NCBI GenBank assembly: GCA_019690055.1
Contig: JADGGF010000096.1
Coordinates: 1-11,117, forward strand
DNA from: Micromonosporaceae bacterium
Lineage (GTDB): Bacteria; Actinomycetota; Actinomycetes; Mycobacteriales; Micromonosporaceae
DNA length: 11,117 bases
Direction: 5' to 3'
Shown here: in pieces, positions 1-6,234 of the stretch
Layout of the letters: each line of letters opens with the position of its first letter
How positions within the stretch are numbered: the stretch's first letter is position 1
Translations under genes and position numbers: made by a program
Notes under the pieces: model-generated
Databases searched by the model: none
What the model was told of the DNA's origin: nothing
Seen by the model: the letters and a program-made list of their open reading frames with translations, nothing else

Positions 1-566
1 GTCGTGGCCGCAGCCGCGGCGAGGGCCGCGGCGGGCGCGAGGCGGCGGAGAAGACCCCGCACCTCGAGCGGGTCGTGACCATCAACCGGGTCGCCAAGGT
101 CGTCAAGGGTGGTCGGCGGTTCAGCTTCACCGCCCTGGTGGTGGTCGGCGACGGCGACGGCACGGTCGGCGTCGGCTACGGCAAGGCCAAGGAGGTGCCC
201 GCGGCCATCGCGAAGGGAGTCGAGGAGGCCAAGAAGCACTTCTTCAAGGTGCCCCGGGTCGCCGCGACCATCCCGCACCCGGTGATCGGTGAGGACGCCG
301 CCGGCATCGTGCTCCTCAAGCCGGCCAGCCCGGGTACCGGCGTGATCGCCGGCGGTCCCGTCCGGGCCGTGCTGGAGTGCGCGGGCATCCACGACGTGCT
401 CTCCAAGAGCCTCGGCTCGTCCAACCCGATCAACATCGTGCACGCGACGGTGGCGGCCCTGCGCAAGCTGGAGTCGCCCGAGCAGGTCGCGGCGCGGCGT
501 GGCCTGCCGGTGGAGGATGTCGCCCCGGCAGCGATGCTGGCCGCCCGGGCCGGAGTGGGGGCCTAG
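1..566 (+). CDS. rpsE: 30S ribosomal protein S5 (uS5), 5' end missing
   Basis: S5 is a small-subunit protein near the mRNA entry side and the decoding centre, important for accuracy. The open frame starts at base 3 and has no stop up to the window edge, so the true start lies upstream; 187 residues are visible. The first ~20 are a Gly/Arg/Glu-rich tail, as in other actinobacterial S5 proteins. The N-terminal double-stranded-RNA-binding domain follows (TINRVAKVVKGGRRFSF, then VGVGYGKAKEVP), and then the C-terminal domain with the GVIAGGPVRAVLE and SNPINIVHAT segments. A GTG at base 75 could open a shorter reading, but it falls inside the conserved domain and would remove family sequence, so I do not use it. 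The stop is TAG at 564-566. An 88-nt spacer separates it from rpmD. Confidence 0.96.
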   Translation, partial: RGRSRGEGRGGREAAEKTPHLERVVTINRVAKVVKGGRRFSFTALVVVGDGDGTVGVGYGKAKEVPAAIAKGVEEAKKHFFKVPRVAATIPHPVIGEDAAGIVLLKPASPGTGVIAGGPVRAVLECAGIHDVLSKSLGSSNPINIVHATVAALRKLESPEQVAARRGLPVEDVAPAAMLAARAGVGA

Positions 567-598
567 TGCGAGCTGAAGAAGCGGGCGTCCGCGGTGCG

Positions 599-613
599 CG
601 TGGCCCGGCCACG
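599..613 (+). other. Small hairpin between rpsE and rpmD
   Basis: CGTGGC (599-604) pairs perfectly with GCCACG (608-613) around a 3-nt loop. A further G-U pair is possible outside. No T-run follows, so it is unlikely to stop transcription by itself; it could slow or protect the transcript. The remainder of this 88-nt spacer shows only the rpmD ribosome-binding site (GGAAGGAGG just before the start). Confidence 0.4.
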
Positions 614-654
614 TCCGTGAGCCCGGCGGCCGCGAGTGGAAGGAGGGCGCTGCC

Positions 655-837
655 ATGGCGAAGCTGAAGGTCACCCAGGTCCGGTCCCAGATCGGGGCCA
701 AGCAGAACCAGCGGGACACGCTGCGCTCGCTCGGCCTGCGGCGGATCAACGATGTCGTGGTGAAGGAGGACCGCCCCGAGTTCCGGGGGATGATCTTCAC
801 GGTCCGGCACCTCGTCACCGTGGAGGAGGTCGACTAA
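655..837 (+). CDS. rpmD: 50S ribosomal protein L30 (uL30)
   Basis: L30 is a small large-subunit protein that binds 23S rRNA; many bacteria, though not all, carry it. The product has 60 residues, the normal bacterial size, with the typical opening MAKLKVTQVRSQIGAKQNQR and the LRSLGLRRIND segment. The ATG at 655 is preceded by a strong Shine-Dalgarno sequence, GGAAGGAGG, at suitable distance, which fixes the start. The stop TAA (835-837) overlaps the rplO ATG by one base (TAATG), so L30 and L15 are probably translationally coupled and made in equal amounts. Confidence 0.97.
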   Translation: MAKLKVTQVRSQIGAKQNQRDTLRSLGLRRINDVVVKEDRPEFRGMIFTVRHLVTVEEVD

Positions 838-1280
838 TGGCGATCAAGGTCCATCACCTTCGCCCGGCGCCCGGTGCGCACACCCCCAAGACCCGGGTCG
901 GTCGGGGTGAGGGCTCGAAGGGGAAGACCGCCGGTCGGGGCACCAAGGGCACCAAGGCCCGGCACCGGGTCCCGGCGTGGTTCGAGGGTGGTCAGATCCC
1001 GATCCACATGCAGCTGCCCAAGCTCAAGGGCTTCAAGAACAAGTTCAAGGTCAGCTACCAGGTGGTGAACCTCGACCGGCTGGCCGAACTGTTCCCCGAG
1101 GGCGGCCAGGTCGGCCCGGATGAGCTCGTGGCCGCGGGCGCGGTCCGCAAGGGACAGCCGGTCAAGGTGCTCGGCAACGGCGAGCTGGGCGGGGTGCGGC
1201 TGCAGGTTTCCGCGCACGCGTTCAGCGAGTCCGCGGTGCAGAAGATCACCGCGGCGGGAGGCTCGACCACCACCCTGTGA
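837..1280 (+). CDS. rplO: 50S ribosomal protein L15 (uL15)
   Basis: L15 is a 23S rRNA-binding protein of the large subunit that joins during mid-to-late assembly. The product has 147 residues. Residues ~1-50 form the basic, Gly-rich extended tail (GRGEGSKGKTAGRGTKGTKAR) that threads into rRNA. Residues ~65-147 form the globular domain, with the KLKGFKNKFK stretch at the junction and the conserved ending SAHAFSESAVQKITAAGGS. The ATG at 837 overlaps the rpmD stop in TAATG, and the rpmD 3' end supplies GGAGGAGG as a ribosome-binding site. A longer in-frame reading from 636 would extend back through rpmD and is not credible. A perfect palindrome begins 4 nt after the stop. Confidence 0.97.
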   Translation: MAIKVHHLRPAPGAHTPKTRVGRGEGSKGKTAGRGTKGTKARHRVPAWFEGGQIPIHMQLPKLKGFKNKFKVSYQVVNLDRLAELFPEGGQVGPDELVAAGAVRKGQPVKVLGNGELGGVRLQVSAHAFSESAVQKITAAGGSTTTL

Positions 1281-1284
1281 GCGC

Positions 1285-1321
1285 GAGCCGTACGGTCAGT
1301 GGTCCACTGACCGTACGGCTC
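1285..1321 (+). terminator. 37-nt perfect palindrome after rplO, probable terminator hairpin
   Basis: The 18 bases 1285-1302 (GAGCCGTACGGTCAGTGG) are the exact reverse complement of 1304-1321, with T1303 at the centre. As RNA this folds into a very stable hairpin with about 16-17 pairs and a minimal loop, 4 nt after the rplO stop. There is no T-run, as is common for actinobacterial hairpin terminators. A promoter-like sequence lies ~35 nt downstream, which fits a partial or full boundary between the spc ribosomal genes and secY. It could instead be a dimeric protein-binding site or an RNA-processing site. Confidence 0.6.
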
Positions 1322-1354
1322 CCACCACTCGGCGCTGCGATGAGGCAGCCCGAC

Positions 1355-1384
1355 CTGACCTGGTACCCCACGGACTGTTAAAGT
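1355..1384 (+). promoter_or_regulatory. Candidate housekeeping-sigma promoter for secY
   Basis: CTGACC (1355-1360) resembles the -35 box TTGACA at 4 of 6 positions. It is followed by an 18-bp spacer and TAAAGT (1379-1384), a TANNNT-type -10 box. A TG dinucleotide at 1376-1377 gives an extended -10. The predicted transcript would start near 1391 and carry a ~113-nt leader to secY. The placement just downstream of the palindrome supports a separate secY transcription unit. This is sequence inference only. Confidence 0.5.
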
Positions 1385-1503
1385 CAGCCTTCCATAGCGT
1401 GCCGTAACCGGCGTGCCGCCGCGGGCTGGCTTCGCCGTCACGGCCCAAACAGACACCCTCAACGGTCCGATCCTCGGCCCCGCCCCGCGCAGGAGGAAGA
1501 ACC

Positions 1504-2829
1504 TTGCTCTCCGCCTTTCTCAGTGCGTTCCGTACGCCTGACCTGCGCAAGAAGCTGCTGTTCACGCTGGGCATCATCGCGATCTACCGGCTCGGCGCGA
1601 CCCTGCCGAGCCCGGGCGTGTCGTTCAACAACGTCCAGCAGTGCATCGAGGAGGCCCAGGGTGCCGACAGCACCGGGGTCTTCACGCTGCTGAACCTCTT
1701 CTCGGGTGGGGCGCTGCTGCAGCTGTCGGTGTTCGCGCTCGGCATCATGCCGTACATCACGGCGAGCATCATCCTGCAGCTGCTCGCCGTGGTGGTGCCG
1801 CGGCTCGAGCTGCTCAAGAAGGAGGGGCAGTCCGGGCAGGCGAAGATCACGCAGTACACCCGGTACCTGACGCTGGGCCTGGCCATCCTGCAGGCGTCGG
1901 CCTTCGTGGCCCTCGCCCGCACCGGTCAGCTGTTCGCCGGCGCCTGCTCGGTGTCGGTGATCCCGGAGAACACCGAGCTCGGGCTTCCGCTCACCCTGGT
2001 CACGCTGGTCATCACCATGACCGCCGGTACCGGCGTCGTCATGTGGCTGGGCGAGCTGATCACCGACCGGGGGGTCGGCAACGGCATGTCCGTGCTGATC
2101 TTCACGTCGATCGTCGCTCGCGTCCCGAGCGAGGGCTGGCAGATCAAGGAGAACCGCGGCTGGGCGACCTTCCTGGGCATCCTCGCGATCGGGATCGTCG
2201 TGATCTTCTTCGTGGTCCTCATGGAGCAGGCCCAGCGGCGTATCCCGGTGCAGTACGCCAAGCGGATGATCGGCCGGCGGATGTACGGGGGAACCTCCAC
2301 CTACATCCCGCTGAAGGTCAACCAGGCCGGCGTCATCCCGGTCATCTTCGCCTCGTCGCTGCTCTACCTGCCGCAGCTGATCGTGGGCTTCATGGATCCC
2401 GCCAACCCCGGTCGGGTGGGCCGGTTCATCAACCAGTACATCATCAACCCGCAGCACTGGGTGAACATCACCCTGTTCTTCGTGTTGATCGTGGCCTTCA
2501 CCTACTTCTACGTCGGGATCACCTTCAACCCGACGGACATCGCGGACAACATGAAGCGGTACGGCGGCTTCGTCCCGGGCATCCGGCCGGGCAAACCGAC
2601 GGCCGACTACCTCGGCTTCATCCTGAGCCGGATCACCCTGCCGGGCTCGCTCTACCTCGCCTTCATCGCCGTCCTGCCGAACCTGTTCATCAACATGGCC
2701 GGTGGCAACCGGCAGAACTTCCCGTTCGGCGGCACGGCCGTACTGATCATGGTTGGCGTGGGGCTGGAGACGGTCAAACAGATCGAGAGCCAGCTCATGC
2801 AGCGCAACTACGAAGGCTTCCTCCGGTGA
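1504..2829 (+). CDS. secY: Preprotein translocase subunit SecY
   Basis: SecY forms the protein-conducting channel of the SecYEG translocon in the cytoplasmic membrane, through which SecA or ribosomes feed unfolded proteins. The product has 441 residues, the usual length. The family signature GIMPYITASIILQLL begins at about residue 80 in the second transmembrane region. Several other hydrophobic helices are visible, consistent with the ten-helix fold, along with the conserved FNPTDIADNMKRYGGFVPGIRPGKPT loop (cytosolic, contacts SecA/ribosome) in two halves around residue 350. The start is TTG at 1504, preceded by a perfect AGGAGG at 1491-1496 with 7-nt spacing; no ATG lies nearby in frame. The stop is TGA at 2827-2829, and the final codons are the first unit of a 21-bp tandem repeat that runs on downstream. 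Confidence 0.97.
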   Translation: MLSAFLSAFRTPDLRKKLLFTLGIIAIYRLGATLPSPGVSFNNVQQCIEEAQGADSTGVFTLLNLFSGGALLQLSVFALGIMPYITASIILQLLAVVVPRLELLKKEGQSGQAKITQYTRYLTLGLAILQASAFVALARTGQLFAGACSVSVIPENTELGLPLTLVTLVITMTAGTGVVMWLGELITDRGVGNGMSVLIFTSIVARVPSEGWQIKENRGWATFLGILAIGIVVIFFVVLMEQAQRRIPVQYAKRMIGRRMYGGTSTYIPLKVNQAGVIPVIFASSLLYLPQLIVGFMDPANPGRVGRFINQYIINPQHWVNITLFFVLIVAFTYFYVGITFNPTDIADNMKRYGGFVPGIRPGKPTADYLGFILSRITLPGSLYLAFIAVLPNLFINMAGGNRQNFPFGGTAVLIMVGVGLETVKQIESQLMQRNYEGFLR

Positions 2830-2894
2830 TCCGAAGGCCCCCTGCGGTGATGCGAAGGCGTCCTCCGGTCCGACGAAGGCTTCCGGCGGTGACC
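2811..2894 (+). repeat. Four-unit 21-bp tandem repeat spanning the end of secY
   Basis: Four consecutive 21-nt units begin at 2811, 2832, 2853 and 2874, each starting CGAAGGC and carrying a CGGT near base 14-17. Unit 1 contains the last SecY codons (E-G-F-L-R) and the stop. Because 21 is a multiple of three, the later units stay in the secY frame. Conceptually they read SEGPLR-stop, CEGVLRSD and EGFRR-stop, i.e. degenerate copies of the SecY tail and stop codon. This looks like past tandem duplication by replication slippage, now decaying as non-coding sequence. Confidence 0.85.
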
Positions 2895-3225
2895 AGCGTC
2901 AGGAGCCTCACCGGGTGAGGGTCCGGGTCCCGGGGTCACCGGCCAACCCGGTGGCCCGGGCGAGCGGTCACCGTCAGGGCCCGGGACAGGAGGAACGAGC
3001 CAGCGCCCACATCGCGATCATCGCCACAACTGCTGCGGTCGCAAGTGATCATCGTCGGCGAGCGTGGCAGAGTGCGAGGGGATGAGCGGTCGGCGCCGGA
3101 ACGGAGAGTACATGCAGAAGAAGCCGTCGCGACGAGGCCGTGCGGGGTGGCGTCGGCGGCGGATTGGACGGGTAGCAAGTCGGAGATCGGCGGGTACGCC
3201 GGGGCGTCGGAGGGGTGGTGGTCCC
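2830..3225 (+). other. 396-nt secY-adk spacer without a convincing gene
   Basis: This is the longest gene-free stretch in the window. It holds the remaining three 21-bp secY-tail repeat units, two clear hairpins (2906-2920 and 2933-2957), and then ~260 nt in which I see no gene or good promoter. A frame open from 3064, and an ATG at 3112 with GGAGAG upstream, could extend adk with an Arg-rich tail. In that stretch only about 22 of 37 third codon positions are G or C, whereas the adk body is far higher, so I read it as untranslated. Confidence 0.6.
2906..2957 (+). terminator. Hairpin pair downstream of secY, possible terminator
   Basis: CCTCAC (2906-2911) pairs with GTGAGG (2915-2920) around a 3-nt loop. 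A second hairpin uses 2933-2942 and 2948-2957: ten pairs, one of them G-U, closing the 5-nt loop CCAAC. No T-run follows either. Two stable hairpins in succession shortly after the secY stop suggest a transcription end, a pause, or protection of the secY mRNA 3' end. Confidence 0.4.
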
Positions 3226-3879
3226 GTGAGGCTGGTTCTGGTGGGACCCCCCGGCGCGGGCAAGGGCACCCAGGCCGAGTTCATCGCGGCCCACCTGGCC
3301 GTGCCGAAGATCTCGACGGGGGACATCTTCCGGGCGAACCTCGCCCAGGGCACGCCGCTGGGGCTCGAGGCCAAGCGCTACATGGAGTCCGGCCAGCTCG
3401 TGCCGGACGAGGTGACGATCAACATGGTGCGGGAGCGCCTGGCCGAGCCGGACGCCGCCCACGGGTTCCTGCTCGACGGATTCCCCCGCACGCTCCCGCA
3501 GGCCACCGCGCTGGACAAGATGCTGGCCGACATGGGCGTGGCGCTGGACGTCGTCCTCGAGCTGGTCGTCGACAACGACGAGGTGATCCGGCGCCTGTCG
3601 GGTCGGCGGACCTGCCGCAACTGCGGCAAGATCTGGCACGAAGCGTTCGACCCGCCGTCGCGGCCCGGCATCTGTGACCGGTGTGGCGGCGAGCTCTACC
3701 AGCGCGACGACGACAAGCCCGAGACCGTGGCCGAGCGCCTGCGCGTGTACGCCCGGGATACCGCTCCGTTGATCGACTTCTACGGTGCTCAGGGCAAGCT
3801 GGTGGGCATCGACGCGACGGGCCCGGTCGAGGACGTGACCGAGCGGGCCAAGGACGCCTTGCGGCCGTACGGCGGGTAG
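3226..3879 (+). CDS. adk: Adenylate kinase, zinc-lid type
   Basis: The enzyme reversibly converts ATP + AMP to 2 ADP in the cytosol and balances adenine nucleotides. The product has 217 residues, standard for the long-lid bacterial form. The P-loop GPPGAGKGT lies at residues 7-15, followed by the AMP-binding part (STGDIFRANLAQGTPLG) and the LLDGFPRT motif. The LID domain carries four cysteines, C130, C133, C150 and C153 (C-x2-C ... C-x2-C), which in this family bind a structural zinc ion. RDDDKPETVAERLRVY follows. I chose GTG at 3226: it gives the standard MRLVLVGPPG start and has GGAGGGG at 3209-3215. Longer in-frame starts (3064, 3112) would add an Arg-rich tail with poor codon bias. The stop is followed by a 90-nt spacer before map. 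Confidence 0.95.
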   Translation: MRLVLVGPPGAGKGTQAEFIAAHLAVPKISTGDIFRANLAQGTPLGLEAKRYMESGQLVPDEVTINMVRERLAEPDAAHGFLLDGFPRTLPQATALDKMLADMGVALDVVLELVVDNDEVIRRLSGRRTCRNCGKIWHEAFDPPSRPGICDRCGGELYQRDDDKPETVAERLRVYARDTAPLIDFYGAQGKLVGIDATGPVEDVTERAKDALRPYGG

Positions 3880-3969
3880 GGCGGACAGCTCGAAGAGCAA
3901 GCGGGGTACGACCGGGCGCTGCGTTCGGAGCGGCTCGGGCGGGCCCGGTCATCGCGGGCGAGAGAAAAG

Positions 3970-4812
3970 ATGATGGGCCGCTATCGGCTGCAGATCCAGT
4001 ACAAGACGCCGGAACAGATCACGCTGATGCGCTCTGCCGGGCTCGTGGTCGCGGAGGTGCTCGAGCGGGTCAGTGCCGCCGCGGTGCCCGGCGTCTCCAC
4101 GGCCGACCTCGATCGCCTCGCCGAGGAGATCATCCGCTCGCACGGAGCCATCCCGTCCTTCCTGGGCTACCACGGGTACCCGGCGACGCTGTGCACCTCG
4201 GTCAACAACCAGGTCGTGCACGCGATCCCCAGCCCGAGTCAGGTGCTGCGCGAGGGCGACCTGATCTCGATCGACGCCGGCGCGATCCTCGACGGCTGGC
4301 ACGGCGACGCCGCGGTCACCGTCGCCGTGGGTGAGGTGGCGCCGGCGGTCGCCGCGCTGATGCGGGCGGCCGAGGAGGCGCTGTGGGCGGGCATCGCGGC
4401 CGCGGCGGAGGGCGTACGGTCCGGGCGCGGCCGGCTCACCGACATCTCCCACGCGGTCGAGAAGTCGGTGCGCTCCTCAGGGCGGTACGGGATCGTCGAG
4501 GGCTACGGCGGTCATGGGATCGGTACCGAGATGCACCAGGACCCGCACGTGCTCAACTACGGGCGGCCGGGTCGGGGGCCACGCCTGACTCCGGGCCTGT
4601 GCCTGGCCATCGAGCCGATGATCACCCTAGGGTCGCCGCGCACGGTCGAACTCGCCGACGGGTGGACCGTGGTGACCAAGGATGGGTCGATCGCCGCGCA
4701 CGTCGAGCACACGGTGGCCCTGACCGAGGATGGCGCCTGGGTGCTCACCGCCCGCGACGGCGGCGCCGCCCGCCTCGGCGACCGGCTCAGCAGTATCTCT
4801 GGTGCTCGCTGA
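3970..4812 (+). CDS. map: Type I methionine aminopeptidase
   Basis: The enzyme removes the initiator methionine from new proteins as they leave the ribosome, using a two-metal centre. Counting from the first ATG, the expected metal ligands are all present: D102 (ISIDAG), D113 (HGDAAVT), H182 (GGHGIG), E215 (AIEPM) and E246 (HVEHT). The catalytic histidines H84 (VVHAIP) and H189 are also present. At 280 residues it is a normal type I enzyme without the zinc-finger or SH3-binding extension of type Ib/Ic forms. The start is ambiguous by one codon because two ATGs are adjacent (3970 and 3973); the upstream GGCGAGAG is a weak ribosome-binding site. It sits between adk and infA as in most actinobacteria. 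Confidence 0.95.
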   Translation: MMGRYRLQIQYKTPEQITLMRSAGLVVAEVLERVSAAAVPGVSTADLDRLAEEIIRSHGAIPSFLGYHGYPATLCTSVNNQVVHAIPSPSQVLREGDLISIDAGAILDGWHGDAAVTVAVGEVAPAVAALMRAAEEALWAGIAAAAEGVRSGRGRLTDISHAVEKSVRSSGRYGIVEGYGGHGIGTEMHQDPHVLNYGRPGRGPRLTPGLCLAIEPMITLGSPRTVELADGWTVVTKDGSIAAHVEHTVALTEDGAWVLTARDGGAARLGDRLSSISGAR

Positions 4813-4813
4813 C

Positions 4814-4834
4814 GCCCGCACGGGCCTCGGGCCC
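4814..4834 (+). terminator. Short GC hairpin just after map, possible weak terminator
   Basis: Directly after the map stop, GGGCC (4822-4826) can pair with GGCCC (4830-4834) around TCG, or GCCCG (4814-4818) with CGGGC (4821-4825); the two options exclude each other. Only CTTG follows, not a T-run. The next transcription signal is the strong promoter at 4907, so a map transcript end here is plausible but unproven. Confidence 0.3.
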
Positions 4835-4888
4835 TTGATGCGTGGCCTTCCCTCCTCGCTCAGTCGCTGCCCGGCGCGCACGGGCCTC
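4817..4888 (+). repeat. 12-bp direct repeat in the map-infA spacer
   Basis: CGCACGGGCCTC occurs at 4817-4828 and again at 4877-4888, exactly 60 bp apart. The first copy lies in the post-map hairpin and the second ends 18 bp before the -35 box of the infA promoter. In such GC-rich DNA this may be chance or a trace of a duplication. Confidence 0.4.
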
Positions 4889-4906
4889 TTGCAATTACAC
4901 CCCGGT

Positions 4907-4936
4907 TTGCCGGCGATGAACGGATGAGCGTATAGT
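4907..4936 (+). promoter_or_regulatory. Probable strong housekeeping promoter for infA and the alpha genes
   Basis: TTGCCG (4907-4912) and TATAGT (4931-4936) are separated by exactly 18 bp. The -10 box matches TATAAT at 5 of 6 and the -35 box matches TTGACA at 4 of 6, which makes this the best promoter match I find in the window. Transcription would begin near 4943, giving a leader of about 160 nt before infA. It would drive infA-rpmJ-rpsM-rpsK-rpsD-rpoA-rplQ independently of the upstream spc genes. Confidence 0.72.
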
Positions 4937-4942
4937 GGTCGC

Positions 4943-5103
4943 TGGCGCACGGCGTCGAGTCCGGCGTGCCCGCAACCGTCCAGGCCAGCGCTTCCCTGAC
5001 GGTACGCGGTGCCGGACCTGCGGCTGGCGCGGGCGGCCCCTCTACCGCCTGCGAAACGACGGCGTGCACCGAGGGTGCGCCATCACGTCAGGTAGCGGAG
5101 GAT
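4943..5103 (+). promoter_or_regulatory. Predicted ~160-nt infA leader with internal pairings
   Basis: Downstream of the promoter the untranslated leader holds GTCCGGC (4959-4965) complementary to GCCGGAC (5011-5017), CTGACG (4996-5001) complementary to CGTCAG (5086-5091), and the compact hairpin GCACC-GAG-GGTGC (5066-5078). The last two lie close to the infA ribosome-binding site. GGAGG (5097-5101) ends only 2 nt before the ATG, an unusually short spacing. An in-frame reading from GTG 4966 would extend InfA by 46 residues but is not part of the family. Any regulatory role is inference. Confidence 0.35.
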
Positions 5104-5325
5104 ATGCCCAAGAAAGACGGTGCCATCGAGATCGAGGGCCGCGTGATCGAGCCCCTGCCCAACGCTATGTTCCGGGTGGAGCTCGCGAACGGGCACAAGG
5201 TTCTGGCCCACATCAGCGGCAAGATGCGGCAGCACTACATCCGCATCCTGCCCGAGGACCGGGTCGTCGTCGAGCTGTCGCCGTACGACCTGACCCGGGG
5301 GCGAATCGTCTACCGCTACAAGTGA
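5104..5325 (+). CDS. infA: Translation initiation factor IF-1
   Basis: IF-1 binds the A site of the 30S subunit during initiation and works with IF-2 and IF-3. The 73-residue product is a single OB-fold (S1-type) domain and matches the very conserved actinobacterial sequence: MPKKDGAIEIEGRVIEPLPN at the start, then FRVELANGHKVLAHISGKMR and the RGRIVYRYK ending. The ATG at 5104 gives exactly this conserved start. GGAGG sits only 2 nt upstream, tighter than usual. The gene is first after the promoter at 4907-4936 and is followed by rpmJ 88 nt later. Confidence 0.97.
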   Translation: MPKKDGAIEIEGRVIEPLPNAMFRVELANGHKVLAHISGKMRQHYIRILPEDRVVVELSPYDLTRGRIVYRYK

Positions 5326-5413
5326 CGCCCCTGTTTGACCACGATCTGACGCCTACCCCTCTCGCCGGCTTCCGGGGTGCGGGGTCGGCCCGAGCATGAA
5401 GTAAGGCAGCCCT

Positions 5414-5527
5414 GTGAAGGTCAAGCCGAGCGTCAAGAAGATTTGCAACAAGTGCCGGATCATCCGGCGCCACGGGCGGGTCATGGTGATCTGCACCGAC
5501 CCGCGCCACAAGCAGCGCCAAGGCTGA
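5414..5527 (+). CDS. rpmJ: 50S ribosomal protein L36 (bL36), zinc-binding form
   Basis: L36 is the smallest bacterial ribosomal protein and helps organise 23S rRNA near the peptidyl-transferase region. This 37-residue frame begins with GTG at 5414 (MKVKPSVKKICNKCRIIRRH) and stops at TGA 5525-5527. The zinc ligands C11, C14, C27 and H32 are all present, so this is the zinc-dependent (C+) form. Many actinobacteria also have a second, zinc-free L36 made under zinc limitation. AAGG at 5403-5406 is a modest ribosome-binding site 7 nt before the GTG. The position between infA and rpsM is canonical. Confidence 0.95.
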   Translation: MKVKPSVKKICNKCRIIRRHGRVMVICTDPRHKQRQG

Positions 5528-5744
5528 GCTACGGCCCGACGCGCCCCGCTGCCTCCCTCGAGCGCGGCCGGGCCCTCGGGCGCAGCCCGGTGCTGCACGA
5601 CCAGATCGTCCGCTCCAGCCGCGCGGACTCCCGGTCCTCGGGTGATGCGCGGTCTACCCCCGGTCGGAGGCCGGGGCCTCACTAAGGCGGGTGAGGGCGG
5701 GGCGGGCGCCACACCTCCGCGAACAGGCAAGGAGCACGCCGCAC
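5528..5744 (+). other. 217-nt rpmJ-rpsM spacer with alternative hairpins
   Basis: I see no gene here. CCGGGC (5568-5573) can pair with GCCCGG (5585-5590). Further on, CCCCGG (5658-5663) pairs with CCGGGG (5671-5676), while an overlapping choice pairs GAGGC (5667-5671) with GCCTC (5676-5680) around a CGGG loop. The last two cannot form together. The spacer ends in the rpsM ribosome-binding site AAGGAG (5729-5734). It resembles no S13/S4 leader I know. Confidence 0.4.
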
Positions 5745-6125
5745 ATGGCACGTCTCGTCGGCGTCGATCTTCCGCGCGAGAAGCGGATGGAGATCGCGCT
5801 TACCTACATCTACGGCATCGGTCGCACCAGAGCGAAGCAGACGCTCGCCGCCACCGGGATCAGCCCGGACAAGCGCGCCAGGGACCTCACCGATGAAGAA
5901 GTAGTGGCGCTGCGCGACTTCATCGAGGCCAACTACAAGGTCGAGGGTGACCTGCGCCGTGAGGTGCAGGCCGACATCCGCCGCAAGATCGAGATCGGGT
6001 GCTACCAGGGCATCCGCCACCGCAAGGGCCTGCCCGTCCGAGGCCAGCGCACCCGCACCAACGCCCGCACCCGCAAGGGTCCCAAGCGGACGGTCGCCGG
6101 GAAGAAGAAGCCGGGCAAGAAGTGA
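5745..6125 (+). CDS. rpsM: 30S ribosomal protein S13 (uS13)
   Basis: S13 sits in the head of the small subunit and contacts tRNA and the large subunit. The product has 126 residues, the normal size. MARLVGVDLPREKRMEIALT and the IYGIGRTRAKQTL helix-two-turn-helix region form the N-terminal part. The C-terminus carries the HRKGLPVRGQRTRTNARTRK signature and a Lys-rich tail that reaches toward the P-site tRNA. The ATG at 5745 gives the family start; AAGGAG at 5729-5734 is 10 nt upstream. A reading from 5691 would add 18 non-conserved residues. A strong hairpin follows 3 nt after the stop. Confidence 0.97.
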   Translation: MARLVGVDLPREKRMEIALTYIYGIGRTRAKQTLAATGISPDKRARDLTDEEVVALRDFIEANYKVEGDLRREVQADIRRKIEIGCYQGIRHRKGLPVRGQRTRTNARTRKGPKRTVAGKKKPGKK

Positions 6126-6128
6126 ACC

Positions 6129-6149
6129 TGCGGGGGCGAGCCCCCCGCA
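6129..6149 (+). repeat. GC hairpin after rpsM, copy 1 of a twin element
   Basis: TGCGGGGG (6129-6136) pairs perfectly with CCCCCGCA (6142-6149) around the 5-nt loop CGAGC. The hairpin is preceded by ACC and followed by GACCCCCCCGA. A near-identical copy lies 106 nt downstream. It could terminate or slow transcription after rpsM, or be a dispersed palindromic repeat of the genome. Confidence 0.65.
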
Positions 6150-6234
6150 GACCCCCCCGACGGGGCTAGGCCGTACGGATCGTTACGGCGAGTCGCCGGG
6201 CGGGGGCACGAGGACAACCCGTGGGGACCGGACC

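Noticed and set aside
1459..2457. Long minus-strand open frame opposite secY
   Set aside because: It is a shadow of secY codon bias: the translation is full of charged low-complexity sequence, with no family motif and no ribosome-binding site.
3064..3225. Arg-rich N-terminal extension of adenylate kinase from ATG 3064 or 3112
   Set aside because: ATG 3112 has a plausible GGAGAG, but third codon positions from 3115 to 3225 are only about 60% G/C against a much higher level in adk proper, and adenylate kinases start directly at the P-loop strand. GTG 3226 with GGAGGGG upstream gives the standard protein.
4966..5103. 46-residue N-terminal extension of IF-1 from GTG 4966
   Set aside because: IF-1 is extremely conserved at ~73 residues starting MPKKDG. 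The open frame upstream is expected by chance in such GC-rich DNA.
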